A program made the translations under genes and the position numbers. 64,000 nt of DNA from positions 496,001 through 560,000 of the forward strand of contig NZ_CP009516.1 in assembly GCF_000970285.1 (NCBI RefSeq), in the 5' to 3' direction. Positions within the stretch are counted from its first letter, which is position 1; each line of letters starts with the position of its first letter. Of the stretch, positions 16,827 through 25,838 are shown piece by piece. Under the pieces are notes generated by a model. That model searched no databases. It saw only the letters and a list, made by a program, of their open reading frames with translations, and had not been told where the DNA came from. The stretch is from Methanosarcina horonobensis HB-1 = JCM 15518. GTDB lineage: Archaea; Halobacteriota; Methanosarcinia; Methanosarcinales; Methanosarcinaceae.

Positions 16827-17366
16827 TCACTCTAACAACAGAATCCCGACACATGAGGTCTTTTCCGGTTTGCAGAATTCAAGAACAAGTCCTGCTTCTT
16901 CCATTGCTTTCTGGACATTTATTCCAACAGCCTCGGGTGCAAAGCGCCTCATTTCAGGCTTTATGCATTTTTCAAGGTTGCAGATCTCACATTCATTGCA
17001 GGAGCCGGGTCTCAGGAGGTGTGCAAAGGTAAAGCCTTCCCTGAAAGCTTCCTGTTCAAGCTCTAACATCTTATGAAAGGAATCCTTCCGAAGCCCTGAC
17101 CAGGCTTCAAGAACGTCCTGAATTCCTGATGTGTCATATTCGTCTACAAGGAGAAGGGCACTGCTGTACTCCCTTATGACTTTCCTGAACTCATCAATCG
17201 ACATGACATAGGGAGGGCAGCTCAACCTCTTTCCATAACCTCTGCATCCGTAAGCACACTTCAATGCAATCCTATTCTCAATAGGAATATCTCCTGCTTT
17301 CAAAAAATAAGCCTTAATTCCCATTTCCGATGCCTTTTCAACAAGGTCCTCATATTTCCCAAGCAT
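16827..17366 (-). CDS. DUF2284 metal-binding protein
   Basis: A 179-residue protein of the DUF2284 family, predicted to bind metal through several cysteines. Visible motifs are LKCAYGCRGYGKRLSCPPY (about residues 34-52) and CNECEICNLEKCIKPEMRRF (about 119-138), the latter a ferredoxin-like cluster. The last 30 residues contain two more cysteines. No reaction is known. It is convergent with the protease gene and has a 516-bp upstream region. Confidence 0.85.
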   Translation of the reverse strand: MLGKYEDLVEKASEMGIKAYFLKAGDIPIENRIALKCAYGCRGYGKRLSCPPYVMSIDEFRKVIREYSSALLLVDEYDTSGIQDVLEAWSGLRKDSFHKMLELEQEAFREGFTFAHLLRPGSCNECEICNLEKCIKPEMRRFAPEAVGINVQKAMEEAGLVLEFCKPEKTSCVGILLLE

Positions 17367-17883
17367 GATAACCCCTTTTCAAGCCCTGTCTACTTTGTTT
17401 CTGTTTATTTTACTTTTTGTTTCCTTTTAATTTGTCTCCCTTCTAATTATTTTTTCTGTTTTAGAAAAAAATGGGACTTACAATGTAATGATATTTCTTT
17501 CATCTTTTTACAGGGTAAATCTGAAAATCAAGTACTCTTACATATCTATTCATTAGTTTCTGTTAATCTCATTTTATGGATACATTTTCTATAGATTTAG
17601 AAAAATGGGAGATAAACCTGAAAAACTTACAAAAACTTCTGGAAAAATAGTGATAGTGGTAGAACAACCACTATCAAATGCGAAGGTTACATGTCAACTG
17701 CACTTAATTCTAAATTTGCACGTATAGGGTTATAATGCAAAAACATCCCATTGGCTGATTAATGAAATAATCAGGTTAAATCTCTAAACAAGTGGCATGA
17801 ACCTTTATACTATCTAAATCATGATATTTACGATATGTTTCTAGCGCTTACTTGCTTTCGAAGCACATAAGTTCTATCCGTTT
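17367..17883. other. Intergenic region, 517 bp, with a perfect hairpin
   Basis: AT-rich region between the DUF2284 start and the 3' end of the repeat-protein gene. It contains a perfect 10-bp inverted repeat at 17651-17676. No tRNA or convincing coding frame seen. Confidence 0.6.
17651..17676. repeat. Perfect 10-bp inverted repeat, 6-nt loop
   Basis: TGATAGTGGT and ACCACTATCA flank AGAACA. The stem is perfect, but no T run follows on either strand, so it does not look like a standard terminator. It could be an operator or part of a small RNA. Confidence 0.7.
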
Positions 17884-18570
17884 TCAGGCGGCTGGTCTCC
17901 AGAAGCCGGGGAAGTAATGTGGTTTATAGCTTATCTTCGATATAGTTTTCTTCTGTGTCGTCCCTGTCCAGAAACCTGGTATATAACGAGTTTTGCTCTC
18001 TATCCTTGAACTTTCCTTCGTTGTTCTCCAGAACCCTGGAATGTAGCGAGGTTTGTAGCCAGTTCTTGATGGGACTTTTTTTATTGTTATTCCTTTCCAG
18101 GATCCAGGGATATATCTGGGTTTACTCTCAACCTTCGGACTTTCCGTAACTGGACTCCAGAAGCCGGGAGTATAGCGAGGCTTATAGCTGAGCTTCGATA
18201 TCTTCTTTTTCTCTGTTATTCCTTTCCAGAAACCAGGGATATATCTAGGCTTACTCTCCGGAGCCGGTTTCCAGAATCCCGGAATATAACGAGGTTTATA
18301 AATGATCTTAGATAACTTCTTTTTCTCTACGGTTCCTTTCCAGGAGCCGGGAGTATACCTGGGTTTACTTTCTGCTGCTGGTTTCCAGAATCCGGGGACA
18401 TACCGGGGTTTGTAGCCAGTGTTCGATATAACTTTCTTCTGCGCTGTACCTTTCCAGGAACCTGGAATATAATGGGGCTTACTCTCTACTTTTGGAGATT
18501 TATTGACCTTTATCTCTGTTTTCTTAGCTGTGTTATCAGCCTTTGGTTTTACTATCTGTTCCTTAACCAA
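17884..18570 (-). CDS. Tandem-repeat protein with ten KPxYxPGxW motifs
   Basis: I do not recognise this family. The 228-residue basic protein has a 28-residue Lys-rich N-terminus with no signal peptide or membrane helix, then ten copies of a KPRYIPGFW-like motif. They alternate strictly between a form preceded by Ser (SKPRYIPGSW, followed by KGTxxKK) and one preceded by Tyr (YKPRYIPGFW, followed by KPA or similar). One pair makes a unit of about 37-44 residues, and there are five units. The only histidines replace Arg in the first and last motifs. ATG 18570 lies about 95 bp below a TATA box (ATATTTATTTATA, minus strand, near 18680-18695). Confidence 0.75.
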   Translation of the reverse strand: MVKEQIVKPKADNTAKKTEIKVNKSPKVESKPHYIPGSWKGTAQKKVISNTGYKPRYVPGFWKPAAESKPRYTPGSWKGTVEKKKLSKIIYKPRYIPGFWKPAPESKPRYIPGFWKGITEKKKISKLSYKPRYTPGFWSPVTESPKVESKPRYIPGSWKGITIKKVPSRTGYKPRYIPGFWRTTKESSRIESKTRYIPGFWTGTTQKKTISKISYKPHYFPGFWRPAA

Positions 18571-18900
18571 GATGCCGACCTCATAATATAATTTACTTTC
18601 TTTGACTATTAAATAGCATGTAAAAACATTAAATGCGTCAAATAACGCACTTAATAAGCTAGAATATGCTCTTAGACATATAAATAAATATTTAACAGTT
18701 TCTGTCGGCTTCCTGGCTATACTCAGAGTAATTTTCTGGCCAATGAATTTGATTTTGATTTAATTGAGTTCATACAGACAATATATTATTGCTAAAAAAT
18801 GTCATTAAAAAAGGCATTTTTTTTATAATTTCTGCTAAACTGGCTATTGTGGGTTACACTTCTATAATTGAGGGCAGATAAACCTAATAAAGGGATTCCC
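18571..18900. promoter_or_regulatory. Divergent promoter region, 330 bp
   Basis: Separates the repeat-protein gene (minus) from the M24 peptidase (plus). The minus-strand TATA box lies near 18680-18695. An inverted repeat, AAAATGTC near 18795 with nearby AAAGGCATTTTTTT, is AT-rich and not convincing. Nothing else is seen. Confidence 0.45.
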
Positions 18901-20103
18901 ATGATTAAGAAAATACCTTTAACCGAATTGAAAAACCGTATGAGATGCTTCAGAAAACAGATGGACTTATCAAACCCTGATTGGGAAATCGCTGTTATCT
19001 TTAGCAAAATCAATCTTTATTACTTTACCGGCACCATGCAGGACGGAATGTTAATCATTCCCAGGAACGAAGAGGCGACATTATGGGTGCGGCGCAGTTA
19101 TGAAAGAGCGGTGGACGAATCATTGTTTTCCAGTATAGAACCAATGAACAGTTTCCGTGATGCTATCGGGAGTGTAAGTAAAGCAAGCAAGCTTCCGGAT
19201 ACGGTATATCTGGAAACTGAAGTAGTCCCTCTGGCTTTATATCAAAGGTTTCAAAAATATTTCCCCTTTAAGAACGTTAAACCCGTTGATGCTCAGATTT
19301 GCGCTATCAGAGCAGTAAAAAGTGAGTATGAACTGTCTTTGCTGCGGGAAGCCGGCAGGATCCATCAGCATGTTCTTGAGAACCTTGTACCCGGGATGTT
19401 GCGGGAAGGAATGAGTGAAGCTGACCTGTCAACTGAGCTGTTTTCAGTTCTTGTAGAGAAAGGGCACCACGGAGCATGTCGTTTTGGCATGTTCGATACG
19501 GAGATGATCCTGGGAAATGTCTGTTTCGGGGAAAGCTCCATTTATCCGACTTACTTTAACGGACCCGGCGGAAAGTTCGGGTTGTGCCCAGCAGCACCCG
19601 TGCTCGGAAGCAGGGATCGGAAATTAAGAAAAGGTGACCTTGTCTTTGTTGACGTCGGATGCGGAGTTGACGGTTACCACACGGACAAGACAACAACGTA
19701 CATGTTTGGATCTTCCCTCCCGCAGTATGCGATAGACATCCACAATAAATGTGTGGATATACAGAATGAAGCTGCATCAATGCTGAAATCCGGAAATACT
19801 CCTTCCCAAATCTATGATGCCATAATGAATAGACTCGATAAGGAATTCCTGCAAAACTTCATGGGCTTCGGCAACCGTAAAGTTAAATTCCTCGGGCATG
19901 GAGTCGGCTTATTAATCGATGAAACTCCTGTAATTGCCGAAGGATTTGATGAGCCCTTGCAGGAAGGAATGGTATTTGCCCTCGAACCTAAAAAAGGAAT
20001 TGAAAATATCGGTATGGTCGGAATCGAAAACACCTTCATAGTAACTGCTGAAGGTGGAGATTGCATTACAGGAGATAATCCGGGTTTGATTCCTGTATAT
20101 TGA
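18901..20103 (+). CDS. M24 family metallopeptidase (Xaa-Pro dipeptidase-like)
   Basis: Creatinase/prolidase-fold protein of 400 residues: an N-terminal domain to about 145 and a catalytic domain after it. Metal ligands are visible: Asp in VDVGCGVDG and Asp in YHTDKTTTY, His in [14 protein letters not shown], Glu in FALEPKKG and Glu in VGIENTFIV. These suggest an active dimetal site that removes N-terminal residues before proline, though substrate specificity cannot be read. ATG 18901 is preferred; TTG 18868 would add 11 residues. It is flanked by unrelated genes. Confidence 0.88.
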   Translation: MIKKIPLTELKNRMRCFRKQMDLSNPDWEIAVIFSKINLYYFTGTMQDGMLIIPRNEEATLWVRRSYERAVDESLFSSIEPMNSFRDAIGSVSKASKLPDTVYLETEVVPLALYQRFQKYFPFKNVKPVDAQICAIRAVKSEYELSLLREAGRIHQHVLENLVPGMLREGMSEADLSTELFSVLVEKGHHGACRFGMFDTEMILGNVCFGESSIYPTYFNGPGGKFGLCPAAPVLGSRDRKLRKGDLVFVDVGCGVDGYHTDKTTTYMFGSSLPQYAIDIHNKCVDIQNEAASMLKSGNTPSQIYDAIMNRLDKEFLQNFMGFGNRKVKFLGHGVGLLIDETPVIAEGFDEPLQEGMVFALEPKKGIENIGMVGIENTFIVTAEGGDCITGDNPGLIPVY

Positions 20104-20267
20104 TTATTACATACTGAATAAAAGCCAGGGTTTAATAGCTAATAGAAAATTGATAAGTGAGAAAGTACAGTTCTTAAGAACAAAGTATGGATTGCTTTGA
20201 TAGTTGCTATCTCTCTTTGCAGCTATCTAATTTCTTTTTTAACACAGAAAGAAAACCGTCTCATGCT

Positions 20268-20993
20268 TTATGTTTTAAGCCATTTTAGTAGATCTGGTTC
20301 CACAGCAGGGTTTATAATATATTTTGTGAACTTCCATTCTGCTTCGGAAATAATAATATCGTCTTCCCGTAACTTTTTTATATGCCAGTGAGTAGTACTT
20401 TTGTCTAAACTCAGCTTTTCTGAGATTTCCTGATTTGTAATCCCAGGATTTTCCAGAATATTAAGAAGTATTTGTTTTCTTGTATCGCCTTTAAGATGTG
20501 CTATCATTATTTTTTCGTTGTTTGTTAAAACATAGGAATTTTGAAAAGCTCTTGTGAACTTTCCTCCACTCATTAAAGTCAATTTCTCTTCACCTTTGAG
20601 TGCCTTCAGCTGATACCTCACAGATCCCCGGCTAATATTCAGGCCTTTTGAAATTTCGGATGGTGTGCATCCCGGCTTGTTCAGCACGTAATTAATAATT
20701 TCCTTTCTCTTTTTATATTTATTTATGTTCTTTATCTGGCCCAGGACTATTGGAACCAGTTTAAAAAAAGAAATAAAAGCAATCAGATATCCCACGATGT
20801 AAGCTATCTTGAATGATAAAGGGAATTCCCAGAAGGTAAGAGTCCTATCCGCCCCGCTCATATCGACGGTATCGCCCAGCTTTTCGAGCTCTTCATCAGG
20901 TGGGCAGGGACCAACAGTATATCCTCCAGCATCTGCACTAGCTGTGCCTACGGTACTCAAAACGAGAATAAAAAGTAAGCTCGCCTTCCACAT
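20268..20993 (-). CDS. Membrane-anchored tandem winged-helix regulator
   Basis: A 241-residue protein with signal-like N-terminus (MWKASLLFILVLSTVGTASA), a short external segment of about 35 residues, and one membrane helix near 60-85. Two cytoplasmic winged-helix DNA-binding domains follow: KRKEIINYVLNKPGCTPSEI (about 94-113) and TRKQILLNILENPGITNQEI (about 170-189). This layout is common in Methanosarcina, where such regulators sit beside secreted proteins. Here the gene follows an amber-containing secreted protein by 25 bp, so they form one operon. It may sense an outside signal and bind nearby mirrored operator-like sites. Confidence 0.85.
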   Translation of the reverse strand: MWKASLLFILVLSTVGTASADAGGYTVGPCPPDEELEKLGDTVDMSGADRTLTFWEFPLSFKIAYIVGYLIAFISFFKLVPIVLGQIKNINKYKKRKEIINYVLNKPGCTPSEISKGLNISRGSVRYQLKALKGEEKLTLMSGGKFTRAFQNSYVLTNNEKIMIAHLKGDTRKQILLNILENPGITNQEISEKLSLDKSTTHWHIKKLREDDIIISEAEWKFTKYIINPAVEPDLLKWLKT

Positions 20994-21018
20994 AATTTGA
21001 TTAATTCAATTTCTATAT

Positions 21019-21480
21019 TCAGATTGTATAATCTTCTGTCCCGGTTACCTTGTACCCGTATACTTCATACTTCCAGGTTCCTGGTTCAATTCCGTTTGGA
21101 TTTTGAATATTCAGGCGAATCCTGCCGTCAGTTGTGCCGTCTGCATTGTCGTAGTAAGGACCTAACACTGAGCCACTAGGTGTGTATATCTTAAGCCGAA
21201 GCGAATTAGTTTGGTATCCCCAGTTAAGGTCCACAACCAGAAGGGTTATGCTGCTACTTACAGTTTTTTCATGCAGGTTTGTCTCTCCCTGCCTGATCGT
21301 ATCATATATTGTCTGGATACCAGTATCCCCGTCAACTGTCTAGGTTTCAGTGTCAGTTACAGGTGTTACGGTATAGTTGCTTGAGATTTCTTCTTTATCT
21401 ATATTCTCAGTTGTTGCTGCTGCAGTGGAAGATAAAAAAAGCAAAGTTGTCAACATAATCAAAAATATCTTTCTTGACAT
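21019..21480 (-). CDS. Secreted protein with in-frame amber codon (possible pyrrolysine)
   Basis: Reading from ATG 21480 gives a signal peptide (MSRKIFLIMLTTLLFLSSTA, then AAA) and 46 codons to TAG at 21342-21340. The frame then continues without another stop to 21019, 153 residues in all. The downstream part (SLRLKIYTPSGSVLG, then DGRIRLNIQNPNG and TWKYEVYGYKVTGTEDYTI) looks like an intact beta-rich secreted domain seen in other Methanosarcina surface proteins. Amber can be read as pyrrolysine in this genus, so this may be one full protein; a nonsense mutation is the alternative. It precedes the membrane regulator gene by 25 bp. Confidence 0.65.
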
Positions 21481-21528
21481 TGTTAGCCCTCTTTTTAATA
21501 CTTGTCAAGATAGTTTACTTAAATTTTA

Positions 21529-21624
21529 TGACCAAATCGTCCAACTGACAATTTAATAGCCCTATAAATCTCCAAAAAACTCGGATTTAGGTTCACCTAT
21601 ACTCTCAGTTGGATGATTTGGCCA
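21529..21624. promoter_or_regulatory. Two mirrored 20-bp sites between divergent genes
   Basis: TGACCAAATCGTCCAACTGA at 21529-21548 is repeated in inverse orientation at 21605-21624 with 18 of 20 matches. The 56 bp between them include CCTATAAAT. The symmetry around a divergent promoter region suggests paired operators serving both the secreted-protein/regulator operon and the protease gene. Confidence 0.6.
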
Positions 21625-21842
21625 CAAATTAATTATAAGAGTAAATTCATGAAAAAAATGAACATTAAAAAGATGTTTAGTGGAGCTCAAATTCTCTCTG
21701 GAAAAGTCTATTTGAACCCCACGTCGCCCGGAGGCATGAGTTAGTGTTAGCCTTGCAATTATTTAAGGCTTGCTTGATCCGCCTCCTGGGAAATAAACAG
21801 GAGTGATTGTGACAATGAAGAAGAAATATTGGAATAGGAATA

Positions 21843-23015
21843 TTGTTTTTGACAATATTCCTGATGAGCACGGCCTTTGTGCCGGTGGCGAGTGCCGAAA
21901 TATTATCTGAAGATGCTATTGATATAGCAGTTGCAGAGCCAGGACTAATTACATCAGAGGAGCTAAACTCGATAATCAAACAGATTCCTCCAACAGATTC
22001 CCATATCCTGGAAAAAATGAGTGAAAATGAGGGCGCTTTAAGAACGTATGGCAAAGTTCCTGAAATTACAACAGGTACTGAAGTTTACAAATGGCTTAAT
22101 ACGTTGGATTGTATCAGGGTTAACCTGAATGAGAGCAATGAAATGAAGCCATACTTTTACCCTGCAGGCCCACTTGTAGCATACGGTACACATGCAGACG
22201 GTTATTTTTGGATTATTGTCGACGAAAGGTATGATATTAAAAACGAGGATTTTGATGCCATTGTCGATCTAATAAATAAACAAGCAATAAAACTAAACAT
22301 TAAAGATGTGCCAATTGTTTTTTCTACTGGCACCCCAATAAATATTACTTCTGCTTCCATTAATCAAGTTTCAACAAGTTCTGTAGACCCGTACCTTGTT
22401 TATCGTCGCCCTATTACAGGAGGGATAGCGCTTACTATAGTTAATGGGGGTTCTGGAGCTGACGGGACTATAGGATTTGCTGCTAAAAGAAATAGTGATA
22501 ATGCCAATGGATATGTAACTACTGGACATACATCTTGGTTCCAAACGGGCTTACCATCATACCAGCCAATATACGGCTCTGGAAATCAGGCTGGAACAGT
22601 TTCAAAAATCGGTACAAATACTGATGCAGCTTTTGTACCATATAGTAATGTTGCGGCTCGAATACATACCGGTGGAGGAAATTTTGTGAACGTAGATGGT
22701 TACTATTCGGGCGGAATTTCAGGCATGACTCTTACAAAATCTGGAAGAGCAAGTGGATCTGTGACAGGACAATACATCGGAGTTTTGACAGGTCAGACCA
22801 TTGGTGGGCATTATATGGATAAAATAGAATTAATGACTACAACATGCACAAGTGGAGATAGCGGTGGACCTGTATATGCTTATTATAATGGGAATTATAA
22901 GATCGTTGGAATAATATGTGGATGGACGACAGTAAATCAATCTATACCAGCCACTGTTTATATTCCATGCGGGGAAGTAACGTCTAAGCTCGGTGTAACT
23001 CCTCTTACAGCATAA
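21843..23015 (+). CDS. Secreted S1-type serine protease, frameshift at the start
   Basis: Trypsin/alpha-lytic-like protease with its triad in order: His in YVTTGHTSWF (about 227), Asp in NTDAAFVPY (about 259) and Ser in TSGDSGGPVYAYY (about 339). A propeptide of about 160 residues follows the signal peptide, as in streptogrisins. The reading frame opens at TTG 21843. The well-placed start is ATG 21815, behind GGAGTGAT at 21800-21807, but it encodes MKKKYWNRNI and is one base out of frame. Joining the two would make a classic signal peptide ending ASA. A recent one-base insertion, sequencing error or slippage could explain this. Confidence 0.8.
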   Translation: MFLTIFLMSTAFVPVASAEILSEDAIDIAVAEPGLITSEELNSIIKQIPPTDSHILEKMSENEGALRTYGKVPEITTGTEVYKWLNTLDCIRVNLNESNEMKPYFYPAGPLVAYGTHADGYFWIIVDERYDIKNEDFDAIVDLINKQAIKLNIKDVPIVFSTGTPINITSASINQVSTSSVDPYLVYRRPITGGIALTIVNGGSGADGTIGFAAKRNSDNANGYVTTGHTSWFQTGLPSYQPIYGSGNQAGTVSKIGTNTDAAFVPYSNVAARIHTGGGNFVNVDGYYSGGISGMTLTKSGRASGSVTGQYIGVLTGQTIGGHYMDKIELMTTTCTSGDSGGPVYAYYNGNYKIVGIICGWTTVNQSIPATVYIPCGEVTSKLGVTPLTA

Positions 23016-23388
23016 ACTTTAAGACGTAAATATTTGCGTCTTTTTCATTTTTAAAGAATTTCCGCGAGGAAAATCGGCAAATAAGTTGTACGTTTGTGTA
23101 CGTCTGCGGAGTTTGGATAGAAGATATCAATCGGATCTCAGAAACTGAGTTTAGAGTAAGTATAATAGTTTTCTTTCAGTGACTCTGTAGAAAACCTACC
23201 TAAGTCAGTTTCAGGAGGACGAAAATAACTAAGTAAAAATGAATCCGACCATTCAGTTAAAATTAATGGAGATTCATTGTATCAGAGGATTTCTACAGAG
23301 CCCTTTCAGTCGCAATAATTAAAAATCTGCAGTTATTTGTGTTTTTTTATTTTTTAATTGTTTCTGAATTTGCCTGCATAAGTTAAAA
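23016..23388. other. Intergenic region, 373 bp, holding a MITE-like element
   Basis: Between the protease stop and the DUF3160 start. Most of the middle is taken by the inverted-repeat element at 23181-23302 with its 8-bp flanking duplication. T-rich stretches after 23015 may end protease transcription. Confidence 0.6.
23181..23302. mobile_element. 122-bp MITE-like element with 8-bp target duplication
   Basis: Ends are GACTCTGTAGAAAACC (left) and, on the opposite strand, GGCTCTGTAGAAATCC (right): 14 of 16 match. The sequence CTTTCAGT occurs directly outside both ends, at 23173-23180 and 23303-23310, as an 8-bp target duplication. No coding frame lies inside. A transposase of an 8-bp-duplicating family would have to act in trans; none is in the window. 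Confidence 0.78.
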
Positions 23389-25743
23389 ATGGAGGGACTT
23401 TACCTGAAAATCAGAACATTGATAGTTATCTGCCTGCTTATGGTGTCACTGATACCTGGGTCGGGCTGCATTGACAGTAGTAGCGAACCAGTCAAAGAAG
23501 CCAAACTGGATGAAGTAACAGACAGTCAGGACACTTCATCCAATGCTACAGTAGAAACTGCTCATGAGGAAAACTTCTCGGAAGAAAGCAAAGCTATCAT
23601 TGAGTCTGAAAAAAAAAGCTCTTTTTTCGGATATTACAGTAAAAAAAGCCTACAGTTTGAGGCAGATGTTCCTCCTTATTCTTTACCTCTAAAAGCTTCT
23701 GAAATTGCAAATTATGAATATTTCTCCCAGAAAATTCCCCTGACAAACGACAGCAGGAATTTACTGTACAAAAATGGATTCGTTGTAATTGAAAGTGGAG
23801 CAGCCGGAGGACTGTTCGAAGCAGAGCCTGTGAGAGTAAACGAAACTTACAAGGATCTAAAAATGGCTGGCGTTCCTATCTTCATCACGACGGATTCTCT
23901 TCTTCATCTTTATCACATCCAGTTTGATGAAACTTTAAAACGGGTCGAAGAAAAGGAATTTTACGACATCCTTTGGAAACTTGATAAAGCTCTCCTTGAA
24001 GCCTCCATCGAGGATTATAACAGGTCGGTAGAGAATAAAGCTTCTGACGAAGTAGTAGAAGCTGCTAGAAGAAATGTTGCCTACTTTGCCGTAGCTTTGA
24101 GCCTACTTGAACCGAAACCAGAGCAGATAGAAGAAAAACTGGTAATTCCAGGGAAGAATTTCGATTCTCAGGATGCAAAACAATACAGTGTTGGAATCCC
24201 CTCATTTGTAAAAGATGATGTAGAGGCCGAAATACGCCTGATAGAGGCTCGAGAAGGTTCTGCACTTTCTCCGATTTTCAATTACGATGAAGATTACTCT
24301 CAGTACGCCCCACGGGGACACTATACATCTTCTGAGAAATTGAAGAACTACTTTAAGGCCATGATGTGGCACGGTAGAATAAGTCTGCTACTTCAACCGG
24401 ACATGATTACTGCAAAAGAATTAACGACGGAATATTCGGTTACAGAAAAGTCAGCTGCGGAAAAATCTGAAAAGCAGGCCAGAATTCAGACCATTCAGGC
24501 CCTTTTGATTTCTGACCATTTTGACAGGGACAAAAACCTTCAGGCTGAATGGGACAGAATCTATGACGTGACAGCTTTCTATGTCGGTTTTTCCGACGAC
24601 CTCGGGCCTTATGAATATGCAAAAGCTCTGGATACTGTCTTTGGGAATGATAGAGAAGAACCAAGCTTGGATAGAGAAAACCTTACAGCACTGAAGACCG
24701 AGCTGGAAAGATATGAAAGCCCGAAAATCTATGGAGGTACCGGAGAAATAATTCCAGTAGGTTCAGAAACTGAAAACAAAACTCTTGAGGCCACGAAAGG
24801 GTTCAGGTTCATGGGGCAACGCTACACTCCAGACTCTTATATTCTACAGAAACTCTATCCTCCAGCCCTGAACATCATGGATCTCCTCGGTTCTGAAAGA
24901 GCCAGAAAACACCTGAAAAACCTGAATGTTTCCGAAAACGAAGAATACAAAATGCACTATCTATCTCTGGAAAATGAATTTGGAGCTCTTGATGAAGATG
25001 ACTGGAATAAAAACCTTTACTGGGCCCAACTATACGCCTTAAAGCCTCTCCTTGTAAGTTATCCAGAGGGCTATCCTACCTTTATGCAGACCGAAGCCTG
25101 GGAAGATAAACAGCTGAATGCGGCTCTTGCTTCCTGGACCGAACTCAGGCACGATACTATTCTCTATTCAAAGCAGGCCTATTTCACAAGTGCATTCTAT
25201 AATCTGGAAGAAAAGCCTGTTCAAGGATATGTGGAGCCAGTACCTGAATTCTATGCCAGGATGCTTGCCCTTACAAAAATGGCACACAGCGGGCTGGCGG
25301 AAATGAAGGTGCTTGATGAGCAGTCGGATAAAGATTTTACAACTCTTGAAAGCACCCTTGAAAAGCTGATGGAAATCTCGGTTAAAGAGCTTGAAAACAA
25401 AGAGCTGACAGATGAAGAGTACGAATTCATCAAAAATTTCGAACAAAATATAGCCCCGATGCTTGAGAACGTGGAAGAGGACGCCCAGAGCTCTGTCATG
25501 GTCGCCGATGTCTATACAGATGGGGAAGGGAGGGTTTTGGAAGAAGGAACCGGAAAACTGGACCTGATAGTAATAGCTTATAAACAGCCTGATGGCAGGA
25601 TTGTACTTGGAGCAGGTCCTGTAATGAGTTATTACGAATTCTGGCAGCCCTCAGGGGAAAGATTAACGGATGAAGAATGGAGAGAAATGCTAGAAAGTAA
25701 TCCTCCTGGAAGGCCGGAATGGGTTAAATCCTTTAAGGTGTAA
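23389..25743 (+). CDS. DUF3160 lipoprotein
   Basis: A 784-residue secreted protein. The N-terminus has a signal sequence with lipobox-like SLIPGSGC (Cys about 27), an acidic linker, then the long helical DUF3160 domain from about 90 to the end. Its recognisable core is FITTDSLLHLYHIQFDETLK (about 165-184). The C-terminus LGAGPVMSYYEFWQPSG is also family-typical. Function is unknown; the domain occurs in bacterial and archaeal surface lipoproteins. ATG 23389 lies on GGAGG rather than behind it, so a leaderless transcript or a start slightly downstream is possible. Confidence 0.85.
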   Translation: MEGLYLKIRTLIVICLLMVSLIPGSGCIDSSSEPVKEAKLDEVTDSQDTSSNATVETAHEENFSEESKAIIESEKKSSFFGYYSKKSLQFEADVPPYSLPLKASEIANYEYFSQKIPLTNDSRNLLYKNGFVVIESGAAGGLFEAEPVRVNETYKDLKMAGVPIFITTDSLLHLYHIQFDETLKRVEEKEFYDILWKLDKALLEASIEDYNRSVENKASDEVVEAARRNVAYFAVALSLLEPKPEQIEEKLVIPGKNFDSQDAKQYSVGIPSFVKDDVEAEIRLIEAREGSALSPIFNYDEDYSQYAPRGHYTSSEKLKNYFKAMMWHGRISLLLQPDMITAKELTTEYSVTEKSAAEKSEKQARIQTIQALLISDHFDRDKNLQAEWDRIYDVTAFYVGFSDDLGPYEYAKALDTVFGNDREEPSLDRENLTALKTELERYESPKIYGGTGEIIPVGSETENKTLEATKGFRFMGQRYTPDSYILQKLYPPALNIMDLLGSERARKHLKNLNVSENEEYKMHYLSLENEFGALDEDDWNKNLYWAQLYALKPLLVSYPEGYPTFMQTEAWEDKQLNAALASWTELRHDTILYSKQAYFTSAFYNLEEKPVQGYVEPVPEFYARMLALTKMAHSGLAEMKVLDEQSDKDFTTLESTLEKLMEISVKELENKELTDEEYEFIKNFEQNIAPMLENVEEDAQSSVMVADVYTDGEGRVLEEGTGKLDLIVIAYKQPDGRIVLGAGPVMSYYEFWQPSGERLTDEEWREMLESNPPGRPEWVKSFKV

Positions 25744-25838
25744 AAGACGCTATCTTGAATAGCTTGTCTTTTTTATCCATTTTTTTCTTTTTAAGAATCT
25801 GTTGAAATACAAAAAATACCTAAATTGGGGAAAAATAA

